NCBI GenBank assembly: GCA_018889975.1
Contig: CP076546.1
Span: forward strand, 1,054,001 to 1,118,000
Source of the DNA: Bacillus sp. NP157
GTDB lineage: Bacteria; Pseudomonadota; Gammaproteobacteria; Xanthomonadales; Rhodanobacteraceae
Length of the DNA stretch: 64,000 nt
Direction of reading: 5' to 3'
The translations under genes were made by a program, and so were the position numbers. Under the pieces are notes generated by a model. It was not told the origin of the DNA. It made no database searches and worked only from the letters and a program-made list of their open reading frames with translations. Below, one piece after another: positions 8,326 through 17,800 of the stretch; position 1 is the stretch's first letter, and each line of letters starts with the position of its first letter.

Positions 8326-8964
8326 CTAACCGCTGTTCCGCGTCCCAGCAGCGCGCCCGCTTACCGTCCGGAACGTAAGATTGATACGTGGCCCGCTCAC
8401 TCGGGCGACCTTGTTGATCGCATGCTGCCAGTTACGCTGGGTTTGCCCGGCCATCAGCAGGAGGCTCCCGTGGCCAAGCGGTAGCCGGACCTTCGCGGCA
8501 CTTGTATCGCGACGCGAGCGCAACAGGAAGTCGCGTGTTGCACCGAGGCTCAACGATGCAATCAGCGGCTCCGGGCCAAGTTCGGGCTCGTCATCGCTGT
8601 GCCAGCCCATGGAGTCGTTGCCGTCGCGATAGAGGTTCAGCAGCACGCTGTTGAACGAGGCTTTGCCGAGGGTTTCCACGCGCCGACGCAGCGTGTCCAG
8701 CAGGCCGGTCCAGGGCAGGGGATCGAAGCGTGTGCCGGAGTAACGATAGGACGCTCCGGTATCGCCATACCACGCCATTTGCCGCGGCTGCATGCGCCGG
8801 CTGCCGAAGATAACGATCTCCCTGGATTCCCACGGTGTCTGCTCGAGAAGCTTGCGGAACGCGAAGTCCGCTTCCTCCGCCGTCAGCGCGGCCGAGAACA
8901 GGCGAACATCGGCGTCGGCGAGTTCGATGCGTTCCCCCTGGCCTGCGCCGAACAGATCATTCAT
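8326..8964 (-). CDS. alkB: AlkB-like 2-oxoglutarate/Fe(II)-dependent DNA repair dioxygenase
   Basis: 212 residues, the usual size of the short AlkB proteins. It should remove methyl lesions (1-methyladenine, 3-methylcytosine) from DNA by oxidative demethylation. The iron ligands are visible in WHSDDE (His and Asp) and in WQHAINK (distal His), and the 2-oxoglutarate arginines in RINLTFR. The substrate-loop region MQPRQMAWYGD is typical of the ALKBH2/3-like group. The permease-like gene at 9002 lies 37 bp upstream on the same strand, so co-transcription is possible. No ada gene is nearby. Confidence 0.92.
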   Translation of the reverse strand: MNDLFGAGQGERIELADADVRLFSAALTAEEADFAFRKLLEQTPWESREIVIFGSRRMQPRQMAWYGDTGASYRYSGTRFDPLPWTGLLDTLRRRVETLGKASFNSVLLNLYRDGNDSMGWHSDDEPELGPEPLIASLSLGATRDFLLRSRRDTSAAKVRLPLGHGSLLLMAGQTQRNWQHAINKVARVSGPRINLTFRTVSGRAAGTRNSG

Positions 8965-9001
8965 GGTGACTTCTCATGCCATGGCCCGCGGCATTATCCC
9001 A

Positions 9002-9415
9002 TCAGGGGGCATCGTCGGCAGGCAATAGCTGGTCGGTATCCTGCTTCGACGCCCGTGCTGTCTCGGCCCGCTTGAGATACTCGCTGTGGATCCGATCGAG
9101 CGTTTTCTGGTCGAGGCTTTCCAGGTCCATCAGCTCATCGTCGGCGTTCTTGAGCGCGCCGATGATTTCATCCAGCTTGAGATGGACGGCGCACGAGTCC
9201 CGGTTCTGCGAACTCTGGATGAGGAACACCATCAGGAACGTCACGATGGTGGTGCCCGTGTTGATCACGAGCTGCCAGGTCTCCGAGTAATGGAAGACCG
9301 GCCCACAAGCGGCCCACACCGCGACCAGGGCGGCAGCGCCGATCGACGCGGCCGGCGTACCAGCGGCGCTCGCAGCCCAGGTGGTCACGCGATTGAACAG
9401 GGATGGGCTGGGCAT
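9002..9415 (-). CDS. Low-affinity iron permease family membrane protein
   Basis: 137 residues. Two membrane helices (residues about 22-37 and 48-66: TWQLVINTGTTIVTFLMVFLIQSSQNRD) followed by a soluble helical tail with LKLDEIIGALKNADDELMDLE. The sequence VINTGTTIVTFLMVFLIQSSQNRD is the signature of the bacterial family named after the fungal low-affinity iron permease Fet4. Whether bacterial members carry iron is not established. Same strand as alkB, 37 bp ahead of it. Confidence 0.85.
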   Translation of the reverse strand: MPSPSLFNRVTTWAASAAGTPAASIGAAALVAVWAACGPVFHYSETWQLVINTGTTIVTFLMVFLIQSSQNRDSCAVHLKLDEIIGALKNADDELMDLESLDQKTLDRIHSEYLKRAETARASKQDTDQLLPADDAP

Positions 9416-9526
9416 GGGGCACCGCTCTCAGGGAATGGTGCACGTGTAGCAGAACGGAGTGCATCGAAACGTCATCGCAAAAACTTCCGCTCAGTTAGCG
9501 GTCGGAATGACGGAACCGGTGACGCT

Positions 9527-10387
9527 CTATGGATTTTGGCCGTTGTCCGGGGCGGACATCACGCCATCGATCCATTTCGCGTAGCTCGAGATCCGGACGG
9601 CATAGACCTCGACACCATAAAGCCCTTCCACAAACGGACGGGACGGATTCCACGTCTTCCAGAACGGATGACCCGGCGGGTATTTGCTCCAGGACGCGAG
9701 GCCGATGAGCTGGCGCTGGATTCCTTCGCCGACGGTCAGCGGGCCGCCGCTATCCCCGCTTCCGGTGATGCCTTCGAGGGGCAGGGCGGCCGGCGGTGGA
9801 TCGAATCGATAGGAGACGTAGTGATCGTCGGCCGACACCACCACGTTGAATGCGTGGCGGAGCACCGTGCGATGGTCGCTGTGCGCGTCCTGGCCCTTGT
9901 CGCCATTCCCGGTGGCACCCTTGCCGAACAGCTCGGCCGTCTTGCCGACTTCCTGCGTCCCGCGGTAGAGCGGCACGGGTGCGATATCGGTCACGGGCGC
10001 GTCGAGTTCGACGAGGGCGATGTCGTTGGATGCAGCAAGGAAGGCGGAAATCTTCGACAGGTCGCCCGAGGCAAGCGCGTCGTTGACGATTTCGTTGGGT
10101 AGCCTTTTGTAGCCGGGATAAACGACGACGCGCCTGACCTTGCGCGGCACGCCACCGATGGACACGTCGTCATCCATGCCTTCCATGTGCATCGGGGCCG
10201 CGTGTGCGGCGGTCACGACCCAGCGCGGAGCGATGAGGACTCCGTGGCCTTCACCCGGCATGTCCACCAGCGCGGGGAACGACGAGGTGGGGATGCGATA
10301 CCTGGCGTCGTCGACGTCCGCTCGCTTGATAACGGCGCCCGCAGTGGCCGAGAAGGCAAGCAGGCAAAGTGCGAGGGTCCATTTCAT
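9527..10387 (-). CDS. Secreted trypsin-like serine protease
   Basis: 286 residues starting MKWTLALCLLAFSATAGA, a clean signal peptide; GAAGGGAA precedes the start. The chymotrypsin-fold triad is visible: His in VVTAAHAAP, Asp in NDIALVEL, Ser in GSGDSGGPL. The longer frame reaching 10666 overlaps the channel gene and is not used. It stands alone, 31 bp after the ClC gene on the same strand. It probably acts in the periplasm or outside the cell; no inhibitor-like neighbour or propeptide was identified. Confidence 0.9.
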   Translation of the reverse strand: MKWTLALCLLAFSATAGAVIKRADVDDARYRIPTSSFPALVDMPGEGHGVLIAPRWVVTAAHAAPMHMEGMDDDVSIGGVPRKVRRVVVYPGYKRLPNEIVNDALASGDLSKISAFLAASNDIALVELDAPVTDIAPVPLYRGTQEVGKTAELFGKGATGNGDKGQDAHSDHRTVLRHAFNVVVSADDHYVSYRFDPPPAALPLEGITGSGDSGGPLTVGEGIQRQLIGLASWSKYPPGHPFWKTWNPSRPFVEGLYGVEVYAVRISSYAKWIDGVMSAPDNGQNP

Positions 10388-10418
10388 CGATCTATTCCCT
10401 TCGGGGTGGTCGCTGCGA

Positions 10419-12269
10419 TTATGGCACGCGTTGCCCCGACCGCTCCGACCAGTGCCGCGCCGTCCGTGTCGCGTGTCGCAGGCGTGTGCGGTGCGCAGCC
10501 AGCAGGTCACCGCGGGTGATGAAGCCGACCATCTTCCCAGCGTGATCCAGCACGACCAGCCGACCGACGTCGGCATCGACCATGTGATCCGCCGCCTCAC
10601 GCAGCGAATGGCTTGCAAGCACGCCGAGCGGAGCGCGTCCAACCAGCGCACCGATCGCCAGGTCATCCGCGTGGGCCCCGTCGAGCAGGTCGCGCCGGGT
10701 GAGTACGCCTACCGGTGATCCGCTCGCGTCGACGACCGGGTAGCCCTGATGCGACGCCTGCGCTTCGCCCCTGGACATCCACTGGCGCACATCGCCGAGC
10801 GATTGTCCGACGTGCAGGCTGACCACGTCCTTGCTGCACGCATCACGCACCAGCACCTGGTCGAGGAAGTCCGCCGAGTAATCGGATGGGACGCGCACGC
10901 CGCGACGGATGATCTTCTCCGTCATGATCGTGGTGCGCATCATCAGGCCGGAGACCATGTAGGCGGCTGCGCATGCACCCAGCAACGGCAGCAATCCATG
11001 CGGCTGCAGCGTGGTCTCGAACGCAAATACCACCGAGGTAAGGAACGCACGCGATGCGCCGGCGAATACGGCGGCCATGCAGACCAGCGCCGCCATCCGC
11101 GGATCCACGCCAAGGTTGGGTGCGAGCATGACAACACCGGTGCCGAGCACGCCACCCAGTGCACCGCCGATGGTGAACAGTGGTGCGAGGGTGCCACCCG
11201 ATGTGCCGCTACCCAGCGCGACCACCCACGAAAGAAACTTCATCAGGCAAAGCGCCGCCATGGCAGCGAGACCCAACTGCCCGGAGATCACTGCCGAGAT
11301 ATTCCCGTAGCCCACGCCGAGCGTCGAGGGCAGCACGTAACCGACGAGGCCGACGGCCAGGCCACCGATGGCTGGCCACCACATCCAGTGGATCGGCAGC
11401 TTCTCGAAGGCATCCTCGACGGCGTAGGTGGCGCGCGTGATGCCGACGCTGGCGACGCCGGCCACTGCACCGAGGGCCACGTAGACCAAAAGGGCGACGG
11501 TGCCGGGAGCGGCCAGCGATGGCATGGCGAACATCGGTGCCGTGCCTTCGAAGTAGCCATGCGCCGCCGCGCCGATCACCGCTGCCAGCGCGACGGGGAT
11601 CAACGATCGCGCGCGGCGTTCGAACAGCAACAGCTCGATGGCCAGCAGGACCGCGGCCACCGGCGCGGCAAACACCGCCGACATACCCGCCGCGGCACCG
11701 GCAGCGAGCAACACCTTGCGCTCGTCCGCCGTGACGTGGATCAACTGACCGACCAGTGAGCCCAGTGCGCCACCCGTCGCGATGATCGGGCCTTCCGCAC
11801 CGAAGGGCCCACCCGTGCCGATCGCCACGGCCGACGACACCGGCTTCAGCCAGGTCATCGCCGGCGGGATGCGACTTTCGTTGCGAAGCACCTGTTCCAT
11901 GGCTTCGGGGATGCCGTGCCCGCGGATCGCGCGCGACCCCCAGCGCGCCATGCAGCCGACGACAAGGCCACCCACCACGGGCAGCAGGATCACCCATGCA
12001 CCGAGCCTTTGACCGGCCGGGCTCACGAGGTTGGTATTCCACGTGCCGTAGAAGGCCAGGTGCGTTACCAGGCCGATCAGCGCCGTCAGCGCCTGCGCGA
12101 TCAAGCCGACGCCGATGGCGACCAGCGCGGCGATGCCGGTGATCCACACGGTGCGCCGCCGGACGGCCACGGCAGGCCGCGGCAATCGCGTCGACGACAA
12201 CGGCGAAACCAGCGAAGGGGCAACAGGGATCGAGCCCCCAGGCAGGACCTGGGGAGTGGGCGTTTGCAT
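10419..12269 (-). CDS. ClC-type chloride channel/antiporter with C-terminal CBS pair
   Basis: 616 residues: about 40 cytosolic residues, a ClC membrane domain (roughly 40-455), then two CBS domains (about 470-600). The ion-binding motifs are GHGIPEA at 117-123 (GSGIP in the E. coli protein), GAEGP at 157-161 with the gating glutamate Glu159 kept, and SGGTLAP. The glutamate suggests a Cl-/H+ exchanger rather than a pure channel. The CBS pair (VVDASGSPVGVLTRRDLLDG, GRLVVLDHAGKMVGFITRGDLL) may bind adenine nucleotides. Possible roles are acid resistance or anion homeostasis. The protease gene follows after 31 bp. Confidence 0.93.
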   Translation of the reverse strand: MQTPTPQVLPGGSIPVAPSLVSPLSSTRLPRPAVAVRRRTVWITGIAALVAIGVGLIAQALTALIGLVTHLAFYGTWNTNLVSPAGQRLGAWVILLPVVGGLVVGCMARWGSRAIRGHGIPEAMEQVLRNESRIPPAMTWLKPVSSAVAIGTGGPFGAEGPIIATGGALGSLVGQLIHVTADERKVLLAAGAAAGMSAVFAAPVAAVLLAIELLLFERRARSLIPVALAAVIGAAAHGYFEGTAPMFAMPSLAAPGTVALLVYVALGAVAGVASVGITRATYAVEDAFEKLPIHWMWWPAIGGLAVGLVGYVLPSTLGVGYGNISAVISGQLGLAAMAALCLMKFLSWVVALGSGTSGGTLAPLFTIGGALGGVLGTGVVMLAPNLGVDPRMAALVCMAAVFAGASRAFLTSVVFAFETTLQPHGLLPLLGACAAAYMVSGLMMRTTIMTEKIIRRGVRVPSDYSADFLDQVLVRDACSKDVVSLHVGQSLGDVRQWMSRGEAQASHQGYPVVDASGSPVGVLTRRDLLDGAHADDLAIGALVGRAPLGVLASHSLREAADHMVDADVGRLVVLDHAGKMVGFITRGDLLAAHRTRLRHATRTARHWSERSGQRVP

Positions 12270-12367
12270 GGGGAGGCCGTGAGCGGCGAGAAGATGACGC
12301 GTAGGCTACGCGGATTTGGCCGTTGTAGCTGGCTGGAAAATGAACGACGAAACGGGCCGCGCCGAGC

Positions 12368-12940
12368 CTATTTTGCCGCCGTGACCATCCGCACGAGGAA
12401 GCGCAGGCGCGCGGCTCGCGCTTGCGGACGCACGCGACCGGACCGATCCAGCTCGGCCATGCCGTGCAGCGCTGCCCATACGGTCTCGGTCGCGGCTTCG
12501 ACGTCCTGGGCGAACGGTGCGACGACGGCGACCAGTGCGTCGAACGCGGCACGCAATGCTGCCGGCGTATCCGCTGCCGCAAAATGCAGGGTCGTGGTCA
12601 GGACGAACATGGCCTCGTAGAGAGCAGGGCGGTCGGACGCGAAATCGAGATACGCCTGCGCCACTTTCGCCAGGGCCTTCTCCGGCAACCTCGCGCCACG
12701 CGCTGCATCGCCAAGCGCCACGGCCAGTTCGGCGAAGCCTTCGATCGCCACCGCCGCCACGATCGCGTCGCGATTTTCGAAGTGGCTATACAGCACGGGC
12801 TGGCTGTACTCGATGTCGGCCGCGAGGCGACGCACGGTCACGGCTGGCCAGCCTTCATTTTCCGCGATGGTGCGGGCGGCGGCGAGGATCCGCGCCTCGC
12901 GTTCGGCGACCTGTCGACTTTTCCGATCTGAGATGCCCAT
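12368..12940 (-). CDS. TetR/AcrR family regulator with WHG-type C-terminal domain
   Basis: 190 residues. The helix-turn-helix reads VTVRRLAADIEYSQPVLYSHFENRDAIVAAV. The ligand domain ends ETVWAALHGMAELDRSGR, the W-x-x-x-HG pattern of the TetR WHG group. It is divergent from the small DUF4267-like membrane protein at 13048 with 107 bp between, and that gap contains two inverted repeats. It probably represses itself and that gene. Confidence 0.92.
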   Translation of the reverse strand: MGISDRKSRQVAEREARILAAARTIAENEGWPAVTVRRLAADIEYSQPVLYSHFENRDAIVAAVAIEGFAELAVALGDAARGARLPEKALAKVAQAYLDFASDRPALYEAMFVLTTTLHFAAADTPAALRAAFDALVAVVAPFAQDVEAATETVWAALHGMAELDRSGRVRPQARAARLRFLVRMVTAAK

Positions 12941-12974
12941 GCGGCGCGGTCCGGTTCAACGATGCATGGTCGGT

Positions 12975-12988
12975 AGTATACCGATACT
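12975..12988. promoter_or_regulatory. Inverted repeat AGTAT-N4-ATACT
   Basis: Two 5-bp arms with 4 bp between, in the divergent TetR/DUF4267 intergenic region. It may be part of the TetR operator together with the palindrome at 12996-13008. Confidence 0.45.
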
Positions 12989-12995
12989 TGAAAAC

Positions 12996-13008
12996 CTAGC
13001 AGTGCTAG
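12996..13008. promoter_or_regulatory. Palindromic operator candidate CTAGCAGTGCTAG
   Basis: Perfect 13-bp palindrome (CTAGCA-G-TGCTAG), 40 bp before the ATG at 13048. Size and position suit a TetR dimer. It has the same 6-1-6 geometry as the operators at 4880 and 4914 but a different sequence. Confidence 0.6.
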
Positions 13009-13047
13009 ATTATGGTTCGCCCATGGTCTTCGGCATGAGGTTTACGT

Positions 13048-13428
13048 ATGCACGCACTATCGATCGGCATGGCGGTGCTTCTCGCCCTCGCCATCCTCGT
13101 CATCGGCGCTCTTTACCTGTTCCGGCCCGTCGCCACGACGAGCAGCTTCGGCCTGCCGCTTCCCGCCATGGGCGATAACGTCCCATGGTGGCTGCGCCTC
13201 AAAGGGGTGCGCGATGTCGCGTCGGGTATCACCGTGCTCGCCGTCCTCGCGACGTGTCCGCCTTACGCCTGCGGCGTCGTGCTGCTGGCATTGACCATCA
13301 CGCCGCTCGGCGACATGACGCTGATCCTGCTTGCCAGGGGCTCGGCGCAGCGCGCCCTTGGGATCCACGGGGTGACCGCGCTGGTGATGATCCTGACGGC
13401 CTTGGCGTTGCTCAACCTGGGACAGTGA
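13048..13428 (+). CDS. DUF4267-like small membrane protein
   Basis: 126 residues with four predicted membrane helices (5-27, 52-72, 78-96, 103-124). The pattern SSFGLPLP...WLRLKGVRDVASGITVLAVL matches small membrane proteins annotated DUF4267, which have no assigned function. ATGAGG precedes the start. It is controlled, by inference, by the divergent TetR at 12368-12940. It converges with the next gene with 6 bp between stops. Confidence 0.75.
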   Translation: MHALSIGMAVLLALAILVIGALYLFRPVATTSSFGLPLPAMGDNVPWWLRLKGVRDVASGITVLAVLATCPPYACGVVLLALTITPLGDMTLILLARGSAQRALGIHGVTALVMILTALALLNLGQ

Positions 13429-13434
13429 ACCGGG

Positions 13435-14727
13435 TCAGCGCGTCCAGCCCTGCGAATGGAACAGGCTGCCGCTGGCCGGGTCGATCGTCGCCTTCACGTC
13501 GCAACCAGCGAAGCGCTCGTGCGAGGCGGCGACCAGCCTGAAATCGTAGGGCGCCTGCCAGTCGACCTTGAAATAGTCCATCTCGGTGCGGTCACCCACG
13601 TCCCGCGAGAACGCCACCTGCCAAAGGGAGCCGGACTTGTTGCAACGTGTCGGCGCTTCGTCGAACTCACCGAAAAGATGTCCTCGGTTCAGGCTCGCAT
13701 GCAGCTTTCCGAGCCGCCTGCTATCTGCGGAGGCCGAGAGCCAGCGCGAGGCCTCGTTCCACGGCTCGGCCAGCCATTCTTCGACGAATGTTTGCGGACT
13801 TAACGCCACCGGCGCGATACGCTTCACCGCATCCTTCGGCCCAAGTCGGTAGTGCAATACATGCTGCCGGACGAGCGCGACGCCATCGATGCTGTCCCCA
13901 GCGAACTGGACCAGCAGGTCGTTGTCGCCAAGGCTTGCCGCGGCGATGAAGTCGTCGCCCATGTACAGCGTCTCGTCCTCGCGATCGATGAGTGGCGCTG
14001 GCGTGGCCGTGGAGCGCGAGGTCCGCCAGAGCCGGGTGGAGATGCTTTGCCAGTTGGACCAACACCACGGGTGATAGCCCAGCGCGACCACGCGCGGTGG
14101 CGGCGAAGGCTCGTCCCACGCCGTGTTCGACGGCGAAACCTGGATCGCGAGGAAGTTCTGCGGGCGGTAGTCGTCCTTGCCGTAGTTGTCCTGCTCGATG
14201 CTCAGCAGGAGCCGCCAATGCTCGTCCGGCCCCTGTTCGTAGAGATAGGCCGACTCGTCGTAGCCGCACGCCATGCCGACACCGGTGATCACCAGGAGGT
14301 AACGATCGTCGTCGAGGCCGGCGACGCTTATCTCGCCAAGGTAGCCACGCTCGGTTTCCCGGGCGGCGCTGTCGCCGCGGCAGCGGTCGTTGGTGGTGCC
14401 GGCTGCGTTGCAGGTCAGGCCCGCGGCATCAAGGGCCTGGTTCAACCTCGCGCCGAGCGCGCTGAACTCAGCGGGCTCCAGCAAGCGTGCCGTGCCGTCG
14501 GGACCGTCGGTTACCCGGGAGGGCGGTAGCTGCGCCTCGACCCAGCGAAGCAGGGCCTGCTTCACCGGCGTGAATTCCGGGCCGGCATCGCGCTCTTCAT
14601 TCACCCCGTGGGTCTGCTGGATCGTTTTCAACTGCGCAGCCAGCGGCGCCAGGTCCGGTGGCGTCGCGCCGACCGAAAACGTGCTCGCACCGATAGCTAT
14701 CCCTGCCAATACGACGAGCATGCGCAT
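13435..14727 (-). CDS. Secreted hypothetical protein (430 aa)
   Basis: The N-terminus MRMLVVLAGIAIGASTFSVGATPP is a signal peptide, so the product is probably periplasmic or secreted. The body contains paired cysteines (LTCNAAGTTNDRCRG, CGYDES, HPWCWSNW, TRCNKSG, AGCDVKA) that could form disulfides. A middle stretch, DDRYLLVITGVGMACGYDESAYLYEQGPDEHWRLLL, looks like a beta-propeller or beta-sandwich blade. No catalytic motif was recognised. No strong ribosome site is visible at either ATG (14727 or 14721). The gene stands between the DUF4267 gene and the helicase gene and is divergent from the latter. Confidence 0.7.
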   Translation of the reverse strand: MRMLVVLAGIAIGASTFSVGATPPDLAPLAAQLKTIQQTHGVNEERDAGPEFTPVKQALLRWVEAQLPPSRVTDGPDGTARLLEPAEFSALGARLNQALDAAGLTCNAAGTTNDRCRGDSAARETERGYLGEISVAGLDDDRYLLVITGVGMACGYDESAYLYEQGPDEHWRLLLSIEQDNYGKDDYRPQNFLAIQVSPSNTAWDEPSPPPRVVALGYHPWCWSNWQSISTRLWRTSRSTATPAPLIDREDETLYMGDDFIAAASLGDNDLLVQFAGDSIDGVALVRQHVLHYRLGPKDAVKRIAPVALSPQTFVEEWLAEPWNEASRWLSASADSRRLGKLHASLNRGHLFGEFDEAPTRCNKSGSLWQVAFSRDVGDRTEMDYFKVDWQAPYDFRLVAASHERFAGCDVKATIDPASGSLFHSQGWTR

Positions 14728-14891
14728 GCGTTGTGACCCGAGGAGGGTGGAGGTAGAAACTGCCCTGTAAACCCGACTGCGATTGTGCGGCGTCCCGCGC
14801 CGGCCGGCAATCGGCGCGTTTAACCCCGATTACCAGCGGCATCCCTTAAAATAGCCAAACTCGTCAGGCACTTCTGGGAAAGCACGAACCG

Positions 14892-17800
14892 ATGGACATC
14901 AGCATCGACGCGACCGTCTCGAGCAAGACCGGTTTCGCTTCGCACCAGAATGCCGTCCCGCTGCTCCGCGACCTGGTCGTCACCCACCGCGGCACCGAGT
15001 CGCTCGACGACCTCGTGCTGGTGCTCGCCGCCGACCTCCCGTTCGTCGAACCCAGGACCTGGCGGCTCGACCATCTCGGGCCCGGGGACAGCGTGCGCAT
15101 CGCCGATCGTGACGTGAAGCTCGATCCTTCCTTCCTGCACGGCGTGTCCGAGAGCATCGCGGCGCGACTCAGTATTCGCCTCATGCAGGGCGACACGCTG
15201 CTCGCGACGGCGGAGTACCCGGTCGAACTGCTGCCGAAGAACCAGTGGGGCGGCGCCCATTACATGCCCGACCTGCTCGCCGCCTTCGTCATGCCCAACG
15301 ACCCGGCGGTCGACCGCGTGCTCAAGGGCGCGTCCACCGTGCTGCGCAGGGCGGGCAGGAAAGACGCCATCGACGGTTACGAAGGCCGCTCGCGCACGCG
15401 CAGCTGGGAGCTGGTCTCGGCGATCTGGTCCGCCGTCTGCGGGCTCCGGCTCAGCTACACCCTGCCGCCGGCGAGCTTCGAAGACAACGGCCAGAAGGTG
15501 CGCACGCCGAGCCTGGCGCTCGCGGGCAGCGTCGCCACCTGCCTGGATACGGCGTTGTTGTTCGCGGCGGCCATCGAGCAGGCCGGCCTGAACCCGCTGG
15601 TGATCCTTACCCGGGGACACGCTTTCGTCGGCGCCTGGCTGCAGCCACAGGAGTTCGCCAGCCTGCTGACCGACGACGCGAGCGCCGTGCGCAAGCGGGT
15701 CGAGCTGAAGGAACTGGTGGTGTTCGAGACGACGCTGGCCACCGAGGCGCGTGCGCCGGGTTTCGGTGCCGCGGTGGAGCAGGGCACCCGCCAGCTCACC
15801 GACGAGGACTTCATCCTCGCCATCGACATTCGCCGCGCCCGCATGCAGCGGATCAAGCCGCTCGCCCTCGATGCCGGCGTTCAGCCGGCCGCGCCCGGTG
15901 CCGATGCCCCGCCGGCGTTCGAAGCGCTCGAAGATGCACCGCGACTGCCGAACTTCGACGTCGACGTCACGCCCGAACCGGACACGCCGGCCGGCAAGCT
16001 GGAGCTGTGGCAGCGCAAGCTGCTCGACCTCACCACCCGCAACCGCCTGCTGCACGTGCCGGAGACGGCGAAGGCGATCCGCCTGGTCTGCCCGGACCCG
16101 GCCATGCTCGAAGACCGCCTCGCCGAGGGCAAGCGGATCCGCATCGTCTCCATGCCCGACCTCGCGGTGGGCGGTCGCGATCCCGCGCTCTACGAACAGC
16201 AGAGCCACGAAAACCTCCGCGACGAATACGCCCGCAGCGCGCTGGAGCGCTCCGAAGTGCTCGCGACGCTGGAGAAGGGCAAGCTGGAAGCCGCGCTGGT
16301 TGACATGTACCGCAAGGCGCGCAGCGATCTTGACGAAGGCGGCGCGAACACGCTTTACCTCGCGCTCGGTTTCCTGAAATGGAAGAAGTCGGCCGACGAT
16401 CCGAAGACCTATTCGGCGCCGCTGATCCTCGTGCCGGTCGGGCTGGAACGCAAAAGCGCCTTGTCCGGCGTCGTCATGACCCTCATCGACGACGAACCCC
16501 GCTTCAACCTCACCCTGCTGGAACTGCTGCGTCACGACTTCGAGCTGGTGATCCCCGGCCTCGGCGGTGAACTGCCGACCGATGGCAGTGGCATCGACGT
16601 CGACGGCATCTGGAACACCGTGCGCCATGCCGTGCGCGACGTGCCGGGTTTCGAAGTGGTTCCCGAGCTGGTCCTGGGCACGTTCTCGTTCGCGAAGTAC
16701 CTGATGTGGAAAGACCTGTCCGACCGCACCGCGCAGCTGCTCGAAAGCCCGATGGTCAGGCACCTGCTCGGCAAGCGCGACGAGGCCGGTACGTTCGAAT
16801 CGCCGGGGCCGTTCCCCCGCCCGGAGGCACTCGACCAGTCGGTCGACCCGGCGGACCTGTTCATCCCCTTGCCGGCGGATTCCTCGCAGGTCGCGGCCGT
16901 GGTCGCCTCCGCCGAAGGACACAGTTTCGTCCTCGACGGTCCGCCCGGCACGGGCAAGTCGCAGACCATCGCCAACATGATCGCGCACAACCTGGCCCTT
17001 GGCCGGCGTGTGTTGTTCGTCGCAGAAAAGATGGCGGCGCTCGACGTGGTGAAGCGTCGCCTCGACGAGCGGGGGCTGGGTGAATTCTGCCTGGAACTGC
17101 ATTCCAGCAAGGCCTCCAAGGTCGACGTGCTCAGGCAGCTGGAACGTGCGTGGGATACGCGCGACCTGCTTTCGGACGACGAATGGCAGGAGGAGGCGGG
17201 CAAGGTCCGGCTCCTGCGCGATCGTTTGAACGGCCTGGTTGGTGTGTTGCATCGGCGTCGTTCGAACGGCATGACCATCCACGAAGCGATCGGTATCGCC
17301 GTGCGCGACGTTACCCCGGCCACGCCGCGCTTCGCGTGGCCCGCGACGACCGAGCACACGGTGGCGCAGCTGGCCGAGTTGCGCGCGGTGGCCGAGCGCA
17401 TCGACCTGAATCGTCCGGTGCTCGCGGCGACCCGCGGACTCGCGCTGGTCAACACCAGCGACTGGTCGAACCACTGGCAGGAAGCGATCGTGGCCAGCGC
17501 GCGGTCGCTTGCCACCGCCATCGATGCCTGCCGTGCCGACGTCCAGCGCACCGTCGCCGCGACCCGCCTGCCGATCGACGAGGCCGAGCCCGCGGGCATA
17601 GGCCTGTTGATCGCTTTCACCCGCTTGCTCGCCGAGGCCTACGGCGTCGACCTGCGCTGCGTCTTCGCGCCGACCTTCACCTCGGTGCAGGCCACGGCGC
17701 AGAAAGCGCTGGGCCTGATCCACGCCTATAAGGCGCAGGAGCAGGGGCTTTCGCTGCGTTACAGCGAGGACGCCGTGCGGCGCATCGCGGTGGCGCACGT

